This document shows positions 23,408-31,690 of a stretch of DNA of 64,000 nucleotides, one piece after another; the first letter of the stretch is position 1; each line of letters starts with the position of its first letter. A program made the translations under genes and the position numbers. Source of the stretch: Arthrobacter sp. StoSoilB20 (GTDB lineage: Bacteria; Actinomycetota; Actinomycetes; Actinomycetales; Micrococcaceae); contig NZ_AP024651.1 of the NCBI RefSeq assembly GCF_019977295.1, forward strand, positions 3,410,001 to 3,474,000, read 5' to 3'. A model generated the notes under the pieces. The model did not search any database, was not told the DNA's origin, and worked only from the letters and a program-made list of their open reading frames with translations.

Positions 23408-23689
23408 TTAGCGGTCCGTAGCGCCTGACCCACCAAAGACCCAGCTGACTCCCGTGCCGAAGGCCAGGTCCAGAAGGGTGACGATGAGCATCATGATGGC
23501 CACGAACACCAGCACCACGAGCGTGTAATTGATCAGTTCCTTGCGGGTGGGGGCAACGACCTTCTTCAGTTCACCAATGACCTGGCGGACGAAGAGAGCA
23601 ATACGGGCGAAGAAGCCGCGATCGGCTTTCTTGGCGGGACGGCCCTTAGAGCTGCTGGCAGCTGTTTCGGTCACCTGATCCTCACTCAC
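23408..23689 (-). CDS. secE: Preprotein translocase subunit SecE
   Basis: Essential small subunit of the SecYEG channel, 93 residues. It has a cytoplasmic basic N-terminal part (KGRPAKKADRGF), the conserved amphipathic segment IALFVRQVIGELKKVVAPTRKELINYT, and one transmembrane helix (about residues 55-80). The start is GTG. It is preceded by tRNA-Trp and followed by nusG, the standard trnW-secE-nusG-rplK order. Confidence 0.97.
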   Translation of the reverse strand: MSEDQVTETAASSSKGRPAKKADRGFFARIALFVRQVIGELKKVVAPTRKELINYTLVVLVFVAIMMLIVTLLDLAFGTGVSWVFGGSGATDR

Positions 23690-23769
23690 CTTGCAAAGTC
23701 GTTGACCCGACTCTGATCAGAGCCATGGTTGCTGCGCGTGCCCCGGCGTTTCCGCCGGGACAGCTTGCG

Positions 23770-23842
23770 CAGGGCAGACAGGACTCGAACCTGCAACCTG
23801 CGGTTTTGGAGACCGCTGCGCTACCAATTGCGCCACTACCCT
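23770..23842 (-). tRNA. trnW: tRNA-Trp (anticodon CCA)
   Basis: 73-base cloverleaf on the minus strand. The acceptor AGGGTAG pairs with CTGCCCT, with one G-U pair. The anticodon is CCA at 23809-23807, in the loop CTCCAAA. The T arm GGTTCGAGTCC is present and the discriminator is G. The 3' CCA is not encoded. It lies 80 bases upstream of secE and is probably cotranscribed. Confidence 0.97.
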
Positions 23843-23905
23843 ATGGATCGAATCCATGTTTCAGGCCGCACTTCAGCCTGTGGTGCTTTTCAACACCGGT
23901 GAACC

Positions 23906-23934
23906 AGTCTACGCAAGAATTTCGCGATAGTCGA
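23906..23934 (-). promoter_or_regulatory. Predicted promoter of tRNA-Trp-secE-nusG
   Basis: On the minus strand: -35 TCGACT (23929-23934), a 17-base spacer, -10 TAGACT (23906-23911), about 63 bases upstream of the tRNA. It has the same -10 hexamer as the predicted str, tuf and asd promoters. Confidence 0.5.
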
Positions 23935-24094
23935 ACCGGCCCAAATCCGGTCCTCCCAGCCCCAAAAACCTGTGACCAGCATTATCAGTCACAAAGTCCG
24001 GCAGGCACCCGGGAGGTCCGCAGAACAGCATAAGGTAGTTTACGTCGAATCCCATCATCCAGCCCACGAGCTGCCTGCGAAGAACGGTACATAG

Positions 24095-25324
24095 ATGTCT
24101 GCCGGAACAACTACCGCCCGCATTTCACAGCGAATCTCCGCCATCGCCGAGTCCGCCACCCTTGCCGTTGACGCCAAGGCCAAGGCACTGAAGGCCGCGG
24201 GCCGTCCCGTGATCGGTTTCGGTGCCGGGGAACCCGATTTCCCCACCCCGGATTACATCGTCCAGGCCGCCATTGAAGCTGCCGGCCAGCCGAAGTACCA
24301 CCGCTACTCCCCCGCCGGCGGCCTCCCCGAGCTGAAGAAAGCCATCGCGGAGAAGACCCTGCGGGACTCCGGCTACAAGGTTGACCCTTCCCAGGTGCTG
24401 GTGACCAACGGTGGCAAGCAAGCCGTCTACAACACCTTCGCCACCTTGGTGGATCCGGGCGACGAGGTCATCATTCCCACCCCGTTCTGGACCACCTACC
24501 CCGAAGCCATCCGCCTCGCCGGCGGTGTGCCCGTTGAGGTTTTCGCCGGACCGGAACAGGGATACCTGGTGACCGTCGAACAGCTTGAAGCCGCTGTAAC
24601 CGACCGCACCAAGATCCTGCTGTTCGTTTCCCCGTCCAACCCCACCGGCGCCGTGTACAGCCCGGAGCAGGTTGCGGAGATCGGTAAATGGGCCGCTTCC
24701 AAGGGTCTTTGGGTTGTCACGGACGAGATCTACGAGCACTTGACCTACGACGGCGTTGAGTTCACCTCCATCGCCACCGCAGCCCCGGAACTGGGCGACA
24801 AAGTCGTGATCCTCAACGGTGTGGCCAAGACCTATGCCATGACCGGTTGGCGCGTGGGCTGGATGATTGGCCCGGCTGACGTCATCAAGGCAGCCACCAA
24901 CCTGCAGTCGCACGCCACCTCCAACGTCTCGAACATCATGCAGGTCGCCGCCGCCGCTGCCCTCACGGGGCCGCTGACCGCCGTCGATGAAATGAAGGTT
25001 GCGTTCGACCGCCGCCGTAAAGCGATCGTTGCCGGCCTGAACGCCATTGAAGGCGTTGAATGCCCGACGCCGACCGGCGCCTTCTACGTCTACGCGGACG
25101 TCCGCGGACTCTTGGGTAAGGAATTCGAGACCTCCAACGGTCCCGTCCGGCCGCAGACCTCGGCTGAACTTGCCACGCTCATCCTTGACGAAGTCGAAGT
25201 TGCCATTGTTCCGGGCGAAGCCTTCGGGCCCTCGGGCTATGTCCGGCTGTCCTACGCCCTCGGCGATGAGGACCTCGCCGAAGGTGTCCGTCGTATTCAG
25301 GAATTCCTGGGCAAGGCCAAGTAG
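24095..25324 (+). CDS. Pyridoxal-phosphate aminotransferase, aspartate aminotransferase type
   Basis: 409 residues, fold-type I class I aminotransferase transferring the amino group between aspartate (or a related amino acid) and 2-oxoglutarate. The Schiff-base lysine is in [27 protein letters not shown] and the PLP-phosphate-binding Asp/Tyr region ([13 protein letters not shown]) are present, as is the substrate-binding Arg in YVRLSYAL. The N-terminal [13 protein letters not shown] is typical of the thermophile-type (Ib) AspC/prephenate aminotransferases, so prephenate use is possible. It is monocistronic, followed by a perfect terminator. Confidence 0.92.
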   Translation: MSAGTTTARISQRISAIAESATLAVDAKAKALKAAGRPVIGFGAGEPDFPTPDYIVQAAIEAAGQPKYHRYSPAGGLPELKKAIAEKTLRDSGYKVDPSQVLVTNGGKQAVYNTFATLVDPGDEVIIPTPFWTTYPEAIRLAGGVPVEVFAGPEQGYLVTVEQLEAAVTDRTKILLFVSPSNPTGAVYSPEQVAEIGKWAASKGLWVVTDEIYEHLTYDGVEFTSIATAAPELGDKVVILNGVAKTYAMTGWRVGWMIGPADVIKAATNLQSHATSNVSNIMQVAAAAALTGPLTAVDEMKVAFDRRRKAIVAGLNAIEGVECPTPTGAFYVYADVRGLLGKEFETSNGPVRPQTSAELATLILDEVEVAIVPGEAFGPSGYVRLSYALGDEDLAEGVRRIQEFLGKAK

Positions 25325-25345
25325 GCAGTAGGCCAGTAGCCAACG

Positions 25346-25388
25346 CAAACGCTCTTCCACCGTGAATGGTGGAAGAGCGTTTGCTTTT
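25346..25388 (+). terminator. Terminator after the aminotransferase
   Basis: Perfect 16-bp stem (arms 25346-25361 and 25368-25383) with a 6-base loop, followed by CTTTTAA. It is a canonical plus-strand intrinsic terminator, ending just before the tandem repeat array. Confidence 0.92.
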
Positions 25389-25393
25389 AAGGC

Positions 25394-25606
25394 GGGGGAC
25401 GTGAGCGAGGGTCCCGGGAAACCCCGGGGGACGTGAGAGAGGATCCCCGAAAACCCCGGGGGACATGAGAGAGGATCCCCGGAAACCCCGAGGGGAAGTG
25501 AGCGAGGGTCCCCGAAAACCCCAGGGGACGTGAGAGAGGATCCCCGAAAACCCCGGGAGACGTGAGTGAGGATCCCCGAAAACCCCGGGGGATGTGAGCG
25601 AGCCTT
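25394..25606. repeat. Seven-unit 32-bp tandem repeat between convergent genes
   Basis: Units begin at 25394, 25426, 25458, 25490, 25523, 25555 and 25587. The period is 32, with a single 33-base step where unit 4 carries one extra base; unit 7 is truncated. The consensus reads GGGGGACGTGAGAGAGGATC then CCCGAAAACCCC. Units differ by a few substitutions (AGAGAGG/AGCGAGG/AGTGAGG). Each unit contains GGGGA...TCCCC complementarity, and unit junctions give CCCC/GGGG. A 32-base period cannot encode a stable repeat peptide. The 25325-25621 gap holds nothing else but the terminator. Confidence 0.92.
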
Positions 25607-25621
25607 GGAGGAAGCGTCCGG

Positions 25622-26296
25622 TTAGAGGAGGCGGCGTTCGGCGGCCCACTTGGTGAGCTCGTGCCGGCTTGAGAGCTGGAGCTTCCTGAGGACGGCCGAC
25701 ACGTGCGTCTCAACGGTCTTGATGGAAATAAACAGTTCCTTGGCCACTTCCTTGTAGCTGTAGCCGCGGGCGATGAGCCGCATGACTTCGAGTTCGCGGG
25801 CTGAGAGTTTATCCAGTTCGTCGTCCGCGATATCTGCCGGAGCGGTGCCGAACGCGTCCAGCACGAAGCCTGCCAGCCGGGGTGAGAACACGGCGTCACC
25901 GTCGGCCACACGGATGACGGCGTCGGAAATCTCCTTGCCGGAGATGGTCTTGGTGACGTAGCCGCGGGCGCCTGCACGGATCACGGAGACTACGTCCTCC
26001 GCGGCATCGGAGACACTGAGCGCCAGGAAGCTGGTGTTTCCCAGCAAAGCGGCCGATCCCGCAATGACCTCGCGTCCACCACCGCCCAGCCCGCCGGGAA
26101 GGTGGACGTCGAGGAGGACCACCTCGGGACGGGTTGCAGCAATCACCTCAATGGCCTGCTCCACCGTTCCGGCTTCTCCCACGACGTCCATGCGGTCATC
26201 GAGATCGGCTTTCAGCCCCGACCGGAAAATGGTGTGGTCATCCACGATCACCACCCGTACGCTGCGTCCTGGACCACTCTGGGGGTTGGTGCTCAT
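25622..26296 (-). CDS. Two-component response regulator, NarL/LuxR family
   Basis: 224 residues. The receiver domain (about 13-130) has the acidic pair DD (19-20), the phosphoacceptor Asp63 in LLDVHLPG, and the Lys in GYVTK. The C-terminal LuxR-type helix-turn-helix (about 160-220) reads LSARELEVMRLIARGYSYKEVAKELF then KTVETHVSAVLRKL. A glycine run (GGLGGGGRE) just after the phosphorylation loop is slightly unusual. The start ATG overlaps the stop of the upstream kinase gene (ATGA), so the two are translated as a pair. It probably controls the divergent PspC genes at 28182 onward. Confidence 0.95.
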   Translation of the reverse strand: MSTNPQSGPGRSVRVVIVDDHTIFRSGLKADLDDRMDVVGEAGTVEQAIEVIAATRPEVVLLDVHLPGGLGGGGREVIAGSAALLGNTSFLALSVSDAAEDVVSVIRAGARGYVTKTISGKEISDAVIRVADGDAVFSPRLAGFVLDAFGTAPADIADDELDKLSARELEVMRLIARGYSYKEVAKELFISIKTVETHVSAVLRKLQLSSRHELTKWAAERRLL

Positions 26297-28056
26297 GATT
26301 TCGCTTCTCCATTCCGGGTTTCACTGTTCCGGGTTTCACTGTTCCGGGTTTCACTGTTCCGGGCTTCACTGTTCCGCTGGTCGCCCGCCTCGCCATTGGC
26401 GGAGGGCAGGGCCAGGCGGACCTCGGTGCCGTCGCTGCTGCTGTTGATGGTGGCGGTGCCGCCGTGCCGCTTCATCCGGCCAATGATGGATTCCTTGACA
26501 CCCAGCCGGTCGTCCGGAACAGCATCGAGGTCGAAGCCGGGGCCGCGGTCCTTGACGAAGATCTCCGTAGTGCCCGCCGTGCTCTCCACATACACCGATA
26601 CTGTCCCACCACCGTGCCGCGCCGCGTTGAGCATCGCTTCACGGGCTGCCTGGACCATGGCCTCGTGCCGTTCGGTCATGGTGGTGTCACCTACCGCTAC
26701 GACCTCCACCGCGTGGCCTTGGGAGTCTTCGACTTCCGCTGCAACGGCTTTGATGCGGTCGGCCAGAAGGCCGGATTCCTTGGCGGGATCACTGAACAGC
26801 CAGGACCGGAGTTCACGTTCCTGCGCCCTGGCAAGCCGCACCACATCCTGTTCGGATCCGGCCCTGCGCTGAATCAGGGCCAGTGTCTGCAGCACGGAAT
26901 CGTGCAGGTGGGCTGCGATCTCGGCGCGCTCTGTCTCACGGATGCGGCCGGCCCGTTCTGTCTCCAGGTCCTTCCAAAACTTCAGTCCCCAGGGAAGCAG
27001 CACCAAGGCCACGCCGCCGAGGACTGCTACCGAGGCAAGCAATGCAAGCCACGTCTGTTCCCACGAGCCCGAGCCCGACACCATGACCAGGACACCGGCC
27101 ACCACCAGCGCCAAGCCGGCCGCCAGCCGGACCCAGCCGCCGGCCTGATCGGCCTTCGTCTTGTCCACCAGGCCGGCACGGCGGGTTTCATCCAGCTGCA
27201 TCCATGCGATGGCCGCGCCGCCCAGGATAGCTGCTGCTGGTATCAGGGTCCCCAATGGAACCTCGACGCCGAACTGGCGTGCGATCAGGATAGCGGCCAC
27301 CAGGAGCAGGGCTGCGCCCAACAGGATTTCCTTGCCGTACGGGACGCGCCGCGTGGAAAACCATGACGACCAAGTGCCCTCGCCGCTTCTGCCTGCCCAG
27401 TCCCAGGCGGCCGAAGGACTGCCGAATCCTGCGCGCTCATCGGCCGAAACCGCGCCACCCCCCGGAACGGAACCGACGCCGGAGCCCAGGCCGCCGGATA
27501 CCGAACCACTGGATCCCAAGCCGCCGGGTCCCGAATTGCCGGCTGCTTCAATGAATGGCTCGTGGCCCGTGGCGGAACCACCCAAGCCAGGATTCCCGGT
27601 GCCTACCTGTGGAAACGGCCCACCGACAGGAACAGGACCACCGACAGGAACAGGGCCACCGACAGGACCGGAGACCGGAGGTGCTCCGGACGCCGACAGT
27701 GAGTGTCCGGCGTCGTACGCGTTCGAAGGCTGGGTGCTTACCGCGCCCGGCGGGAACGCAACTGCTCTACCAGCTGCATTCAGGGTTCCACCGGCGGGCG
27801 GCAGGCTCACGGCAGGAGCAATGGGCGACGCCGGGCGGCGGGCATTGCGCTTGGCGTTCTCGTCCGCGGTAGGAACCATGGTCCACAGCCACGCATAAAA
27901 GGCCACGCCTGCGCCGCCGGCGAAACACGCCAGGATCATGCCAAGCCGCACAAACTTGACCGGCCAGCCCAAATGATCGGCCAGGCCACTGCAGACGCCG
28001 GCAATCATGCGGTCGCTGCTGCGGACCAGCACGGGGCGTTGTACAGCGGTTCTCAT
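26293..28056 (-). CDS. Sensor histidine kinase with N-terminal PspC domain
   Basis: 587 residues from an ATG at 28056; a TTG four codons earlier is also open. The order is: a PspC domain (about 1-65: MIAGVCSGLADHLGWPVKFVRLGM plus a transmembrane helix); a Pro/Gly/Ser-rich linker of about 180 residues with a threefold VGGPVP-type repeat; four predicted membrane helices; a HisKA_3 dimerisation domain with the phospho-His in AAHLHDSVLQTL (about residue 385); and a HATPase_c domain (EAMLNAARHGGG N-box, VKDRGPGFDLDAVP G1-box, DGTEVRLALP). The C-terminus is a low-complexity NSETR repeat. It belongs to the LiaS/DesK-like kinases, and the PspC module implies membrane-stress sensing. It is coupled to the LuxR-type regulator downstream. 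Confidence 0.93.
   Translation of the reverse strand: MRTAVQRPVLVRSSDRMIAGVCSGLADHLGWPVKFVRLGMILACFAGGAGVAFYAWLWTMVPTADENAKRNARRPASPIAPAVSLPPAGGTLNAAGRAVAFPPGAVSTQPSNAYDAGHSLSASGAPPVSGPVGGPVPVGGPVPVGGPFPQVGTGNPGLGGSATGHEPFIEAAGNSGPGGLGSSGSVSGGLGSGVGSVPGGGAVSADERAGFGSPSAAWDWAGRSGEGTWSSWFSTRRVPYGKEILLGAALLLVAAILIARQFGVEVPLGTLIPAAAILGGAAIAWMQLDETRRAGLVDKTKADQAGGWVRLAAGLALVVAGVLVMVSGSGSWEQTWLALLASVAVLGGVALVLLPWGLKFWKDLETERAGRIRETERAEIAAHLHDSVLQTLALIQRRAGSEQDVVRLARAQERELRSWLFSDPAKESGLLADRIKAVAAEVEDSQGHAVEVVAVGDTTMTERHEAMVQAAREAMLNAARHGGGTVSVYVESTAGTTEIFVKDRGPGFDLDAVPDDRLGVKESIIGRMKRHGGTATINSSSDGTEVRLALPSANGEAGDQRNSEARNSETRNSETRNSETRNGEAKS
26311..26370 (-). repeat. 15-bp in-frame tandem repeat at the kinase C-terminus
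   Basis: Four 15-base units (26311-26325, 26326-26340, 26341-26355, 26356-26370) reading GTTCCGGGTTTCACT on the plus strand, nearly identical. In the kinase frame they encode four five-residue NSE(T/A)R-type units just after the ATPase domain. Copy number could vary by slippage without breaking the frame. Confidence 0.85.
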
Positions 28057-28118
28057 GTACCAATCCAAACACGGATCAGGGTGACCCGGACCGGAAACCA
28101 GCGTTGTTCGGGGGCCAC

Positions 28119-28135
28119 TCAGGGATCATTCAGGG
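28119..28135. promoter_or_regulatory. Candidate operator: TCAGGG direct repeat in the divergent kinase/PspC promoter region
   Basis: Two TCAGGG hexamers, at 28119-28124 and 28130-28135, are exactly 11 bases apart, one helical turn. They lie about 50 bases before the PspC-toast-rack gene in the 125-base divergent gap. They could bind the adjacent LuxR-type regulator. This is a positional inference only. Confidence 0.3.
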
Positions 28136-28181
28136 TATCCCCCAGTAGAGGGGAGGACGGGCCGGACGGCAGGATCGAAGT

Positions 28182-29771
28182 ATGAACGCGAACAGCATGA
28201 ATCCAGAGGAACCCGGAACACCAGGCGCCCCCGGCTCACAGCATGAGCCCGCCGCCGGCACTTCCGCGGGCACAGGTCCCGCAACCGGCAGCTACCCGCC
28301 GGCCGGCGCCGCCCCGGCAACGTCCCAGGAGAACTTCTTCGACTGGATCCGCAACCAGGGCATCCGCCGCGGACCGGACCGTTGGATTGGCGGCGTCGCA
28401 AGCGGTGTTGCCCACCGTTTCGGCATCGACCCCCTGATTGTCAGGGGCATCTTCATCGTTTTGGCGGTCTTCGCCGGCGTGGGCGTGCTGCTTTACGGCA
28501 TCGCCTGGGCGCTGCTGCCTGAACCTGACGGGCGCATCCATGTCCAGGAAGCCGCCGCGGGCCGCTGGTCCGGGGGCATGACAGGCGCGTTGATCACTAC
28601 GATCATCGGGCTTCCAAGCCTGGGCCGCGGATTCTGGGGCTGGGGATGGGATGGACTGCCCGGTCTCTTCTGGACGCTGTTCTGGATGGGCGGCATCTTT
28701 TACCTCATCTACTTTCTGGTCCAACGCAACAAGACGGCCAAGGGTAGCCCGACACCATCCACGAGCCAGCAGAACTACCCTGCGGCACCTGGCAGCACCG
28801 CCTACGGAAGCGCTGCCTACGGACGCACCGCCGGATCACAGGCCGCCTATGGGCCGGCGGGCACCTACGGTTCCTCTACGGCCTATGGAGCCCCGGCCGC
28901 AGCCAACACCGGCGTCCCTGTCTACGGCCCCGGCCAACCCGGGACCAAACACCACGGACATGGTGCCGGCGCCGTGCCGGCGTCGGGCCCGTACACTCCG
29001 GCCGGCTCCGGCCCCTACACCCCCTCAGCTGCCTATGCCCCGGCAGGGTCGCGCAGCCAGTCCAATACCTCCGGCCCCCGCCCGCCGCAAGGCCCCAGCG
29101 GCCCGCAGGATTGGCAGCCCAAGCCTGCCGCCCCCAAGCGCAAGGGCCCCGGGGCTGCGATCGTGGCAGTTTCCGCCGGTGCTGCGTTGCTGGCAGGCGG
29201 TACGTTGAAAGCCCTCGACGCCGGCAACGTCATTGACTTGGGCAACTCCGCCAACGCCGTGGTGTGGGCCACCGGCGCCGCAGTCCTCGGTCTGGGCATC
29301 CTGGTTGCAGGGCTCCGGGGCAGGACTTCGGGTTTCCTTGGATTCCTCGCAGTCGTTGCCCTGATCATTGGCGGAATCTTCAACGTGGTACCCCGGGACG
29401 GGGACCGCTTTACCTTCCACGACGTGAACTGGGCGCCCACCAGCCTGGACCAGGCCCGGCTGGGCATCAACGTCACCGGCGCCCAAGGGGTGTTGGACCT
29501 GAGCAATATCACCTTGAATCCCCCGCTTGTCACTGAAGTCCAGATCCCCGTGGACGCAACGGCCAGCAACGTCACAGTGATCATTCCCGACGACGTTCCC
29601 GTTGAAGTCAGGGCAGACATGACGTTCGGCAACCTCAACGAACGCGGCTCGGACCGCGGCGGCCGGTTCCAGGACGGGCGGACGCTCTACAACACAGGAA
29701 AGCCCGGCGCCAACCTCGTGGTGGAAATCGACGGCACGTTCAGCAACGTGACCATCCAGGAAGGAAACTGA
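28182..29771 (+). CDS. PspC-domain membrane protein with C-terminal LiaF-like/toast-rack domain
   Basis: 529 residues. A Pro/Ala-rich N-terminus is followed by a PspC domain (about 55-115: RRGPDRWIGGVASGVAHRFGIDPLIVRGIF...LLYGIAWALLPEP). Next come two hydrophobic segments (about 130-180), a long Tyr/Gly/Ala/Pro low-complexity stretch with TAYGS/AAYG repeats (190-320), three membrane helices (about 325-400), and a soluble C-terminal region (410-529) rich in beta strands. That region (LDLSNITLNPP, TVIIPDDVPVEVRADMTFGNL) resembles LiaF C-terminal/DUF2154 modules. In Gram-positive systems LiaF-like proteins restrain a LiaSR-type two-component pair; here the pair lies divergently next to it. It is the first gene of a three-gene operon. 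Confidence 0.85.
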   Translation: MNANSMNPEEPGTPGAPGSQHEPAAGTSAGTGPATGSYPPAGAAPATSQENFFDWIRNQGIRRGPDRWIGGVASGVAHRFGIDPLIVRGIFIVLAVFAGVGVLLYGIAWALLPEPDGRIHVQEAAAGRWSGGMTGALITTIIGLPSLGRGFWGWGWDGLPGLFWTLFWMGGIFYLIYFLVQRNKTAKGSPTPSTSQQNYPAAPGSTAYGSAAYGRTAGSQAAYGPAGTYGSSTAYGAPAAANTGVPVYGPGQPGTKHHGHGAGAVPASGPYTPAGSGPYTPSAAYAPAGSRSQSNTSGPRPPQGPSGPQDWQPKPAAPKRKGPGAAIVAVSAGAALLAGGTLKALDAGNVIDLGNSANAVVWATGAAVLGLGILVAGLRGRTSGFLGFLAVVALIIGGIFNVVPRDGDRFTFHDVNWAPTSLDQARLGINVTGAQGVLDLSNITLNPPLVTEVQIPVDATASNVTVIIPDDVPVEVRADMTFGNLNERGSDRGGRFQDGRTLYNTGKPGANLVVEIDGTFSNVTIQEGN

Positions 29772-29772
29772 C

Positions 29773-30174
29773 ATGAGCACCAACGAATCCGGCAAAGGCG
29801 ACGACACCCAGCCCACAGCACCCCTGCCGCGGGAGACGACCCCCACGGAGTCCCTGCCGAAGGAAACCCGTCCCTCACAGGCCTTGCCCAAACCGCGGCT
29901 CCAGGAAATCCCGCTCACGCCACCGTTGGAGCGAAGCTTCCAGGTGGAGCCTGCAGAGGACGACGAGCCCCGGCAGGCCCGGATCGGCACCGTGGTGTGG
30001 GGGCTGATCGTGATAGCGCTCGCTGCCCTGATCGTCATCTCAACGCTTGGCTGGGTGACACTGAACGGCACGTACGTGCTGATCGGCCTGATGATCGGTG
30101 CAGGAGCGGCCCTGGTGGTCGGAGGACTCCTCTCGGCCCGCAAGGGTTCAAAAAAAGTGACCACTACGAAGTGA
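29773..30174 (+). CDS. Small two-helix membrane protein of unknown function
   Basis: 133 residues with no family I recognise. The N-terminal 65 residues are Pro/Thr/Glu-rich and presumably cytoplasmic, with repeated (S/A)LPKETRP-like segments. Two transmembrane helices follow (about 72-95 and 102-122), with a basic tail (SARKGSKKVTTTK). It starts one base after the stop of the PspC/LiaF-like gene, with GGAAGGAAAC as ribosome site, so it is translationally coupled to that gene and likely works with it. Confidence 0.8.
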   Translation: MSTNESGKGDDTQPTAPLPRETTPTESLPKETRPSQALPKPRLQEIPLTPPLERSFQVEPAEDDEPRQARIGTVVWGLIVIALAALIVISTLGWVTLNGTYVLIGLMIGAGAALVVGGLLSARKGSKKVTTTK

Positions 30175-30205
30175 CAAAGCAACCACAACAGGGAAGTCTG
30201 TAGCC

Positions 30206-30454
30206 ATGGACAAGTTCTTCAGCATCGTCAGGGGCTTCGGCCTGAAGCGTGGACCGCAGCGCTGGCTGGGCGGCATCTGCGGAGGAATCGCTGCCAAACT
30301 CAGGGTGGACGTGGCATATGTGCGGGTAGCATTCCTGCTTTTCTGCCTGCTGCCCGGCCCTGCCTTCGTGGTCTACATCCTGGGCTGGCTGCTCCTGCCG
30401 GACCAGAACAACAAGATCGCCCTGGAATCGTTCATCAGCCAACGTTCCCGGTAG
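30206..30454 (+). CDS. Stand-alone PspC-domain protein
   Basis: 82 residues, essentially one PspC domain: RGPQRWLGGICGGIAAKLRVDVAYVRVAFLLFCLLPGPAFVVYILGWLLLPD (quoted only as the family signature, in parts: GGICGGIAAKL and ILGWLLLPD). PspC is an inner-membrane component of the phage-shock/envelope-stress response. It is the third gene of the operon and is followed by a strong terminator. Three PspC domains (kinase, LiaF-like protein, this one) in one locus suggest that they interact in the membrane. Confidence 0.92.
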   Translation: MDKFFSIVRGFGLKRGPQRWLGGICGGIAAKLRVDVAYVRVAFLLFCLLPGPAFVVYILGWLLLPDQNNKIALESFISQRSR

Positions 30455-30474
30455 CTGCCGGTCACAAAGCCTGT

Positions 30475-30504
30475 GAAGCGCCCCGTCTCCCGGCGGGGCG
30501 CTTC
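30475..30504 (+). terminator. Terminator of the PspC operon
   Basis: 11-bp stem GAAGCGCCCCG/CGGGGCGCTTC (30475-30485 and 30494-30504) with an 8-base loop, followed by CTTCGTTTTC. Confidence 0.85.
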
Positions 30505-30558
30505 CTTCGTTTTCGACGATGTTTCCAATACCGCACCGGCGGGTTCAAAAGTAACCGT

Positions 30559-30589
30559 TTGTGTCCCACCCCACATGCCCGTCTACAAT
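30559..30589 (+). promoter_or_regulatory. Predicted promoter of the phosphofructokinase gene
   Basis: A good -10 TACAAT (30584-30589) with a weak -35 TTGTGT (30559-30564) at a wide 19-base spacing, giving a leader of about 50 bases. Confidence 0.35.
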
Positions 30590-30647
30590 CATGGGGAGCT
30601 CAGCGTGGCGCTCTGCACGTATTCCTCCAAGCCATGAGTGAGCAAAC

Positions 30648-31673
30648 ATGAAAATTGGCATTCTTACCAGCGGTGGCGACTGCCCCGGCCTCAACGCAGT
30701 AATCCGGGGTGCAGTCCTGAAGGGCATCGCCATCCACGGCCAGGAATTTGTGGGCTTCCGGGACGGCTGGCGCGGTGTTGTGGAAGGTGATGTCATTGAC
30801 ATCCCCCGCACCATGGTCCGCGGCATTGCCAAGCAGGGCGGCACCATTCTGGGCACGTCCCGCACCAACCCGTTCGAAAACGGCGGCGGACCGGACGTCA
30901 TCAAAGCCCACATGGAACGCCTGGGCATCGACGCCATCATCGCCATCGGCGGCGAGGGCACCCTGGCAGCGGCGAAACGCCTGACCGACGCCGGCCTGAA
31001 GATTGTCGGAGTCCCCAAGACCGTGGACAACGACCTCGATGCCACCGACTACACCTTCGGCTTCGACACCGCAGTTCAGATCGCCACCGAGGCCATCGAT
31101 CGCCTCCGCACCACGGGCGAATCGCACCACCGTTGCATGATCGCCGAAGTCATGGGACGCCACGTTGGCTGGATCGCCCTCCACTCGGGCATGGCTTCCG
31201 GTGCGCACGCCATCCTGATCCCGGAGCAGAAGGTCAGCATCGAGGAAATCACCGAATGGGTCCAGGAAGCCCACGACCGTGGCCGTGCACCGCTGGTGGT
31301 GGTTGCCGAGGGCTTCGTACCCGAGCACATGGAGTCCCCGCACTCCGAACGCGGCCTGGACACCTTTGGGCGGCCGCGGCTTGGTGGCATCGCTGACCAG
31401 CTGGCCCCCGAGATTGAGGCCCGCACCGGCATTGAAACCCGCGCAACAATCCTCGGCCACATCCAGCGCGGCGGTGTCCCCACCGCCTACGACCGTGTGC
31501 TGGCAACCCGCCTCGGCATGGCAGCGATTGACTCCGTTGTGGACGGACGCTGGGGCACCATGGTGGCCCTCAAGGGCACGGACATTTCCCACGTGGGCTT
31601 CGAGGAAGCCCTGGGCAAGCTCAAGACCGTGCCCCAGCACCGCTACGACGAAGCGTCAGTGCTTTTCGGCTAG
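30648..31673 (+). CDS. pfkA: 6-phosphofructokinase
   Basis: Phosphorylates fructose 6-phosphate to the 1,6-bisphosphate, the committed step of glycolysis. It has 341 residues, matching the actinobacterial group III enzymes. The N-terminal GGDCPGLNAV nucleotide loop is at about residues 9-18. The phosphoryl-donor motif GGEGT has Gly104. Lys124 lies in PKTVDNDLD. The catalytic Asp and the substrate-binding EVMGRHVGW are present. PPi-dependent enzymes of this group carry Asp104; Gly104 with Lys124 is the pattern of ATP-dependent members such as those of Streptomyces, so ATP is the likely donor. The small GNAT gene starts 17 bases downstream. Confidence 0.95.
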   Translation: MKIGILTSGGDCPGLNAVIRGAVLKGIAIHGQEFVGFRDGWRGVVEGDVIDIPRTMVRGIAKQGGTILGTSRTNPFENGGGPDVIKAHMERLGIDAIIAIGGEGTLAAAKRLTDAGLKIVGVPKTVDNDLDATDYTFGFDTAVQIATEAIDRLRTTGESHHRCMIAEVMGRHVGWIALHSGMASGAHAILIPEQKVSIEEITEWVQEAHDRGRAPLVVVAEGFVPEHMESPHSERGLDTFGRPRLGGIADQLAPEIEARTGIETRATILGHIQRGGVPTAYDRVLATRLGMAAIDSVVDGRWGTMVALKGTDISHVGFEEALGKLKTVPQHRYDEASVLFG

Positions 31674-31690
31674 TCGGCTAGGCTGAATCC

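Noticed and set aside
25394..25606. CRISPR array
   Set aside because: The units are contiguous with no unique spacers, the repeats vary, and no cas gene is present.
25179..25649. Minus-strand frame encoding Pro/Gly/Ser repeat peptide across the 32-bp array
   Set aside because: The unit length is not a multiple of three, so the reading frame shifts every unit. It overlaps the aminotransferase gene and lacks a plausible start.
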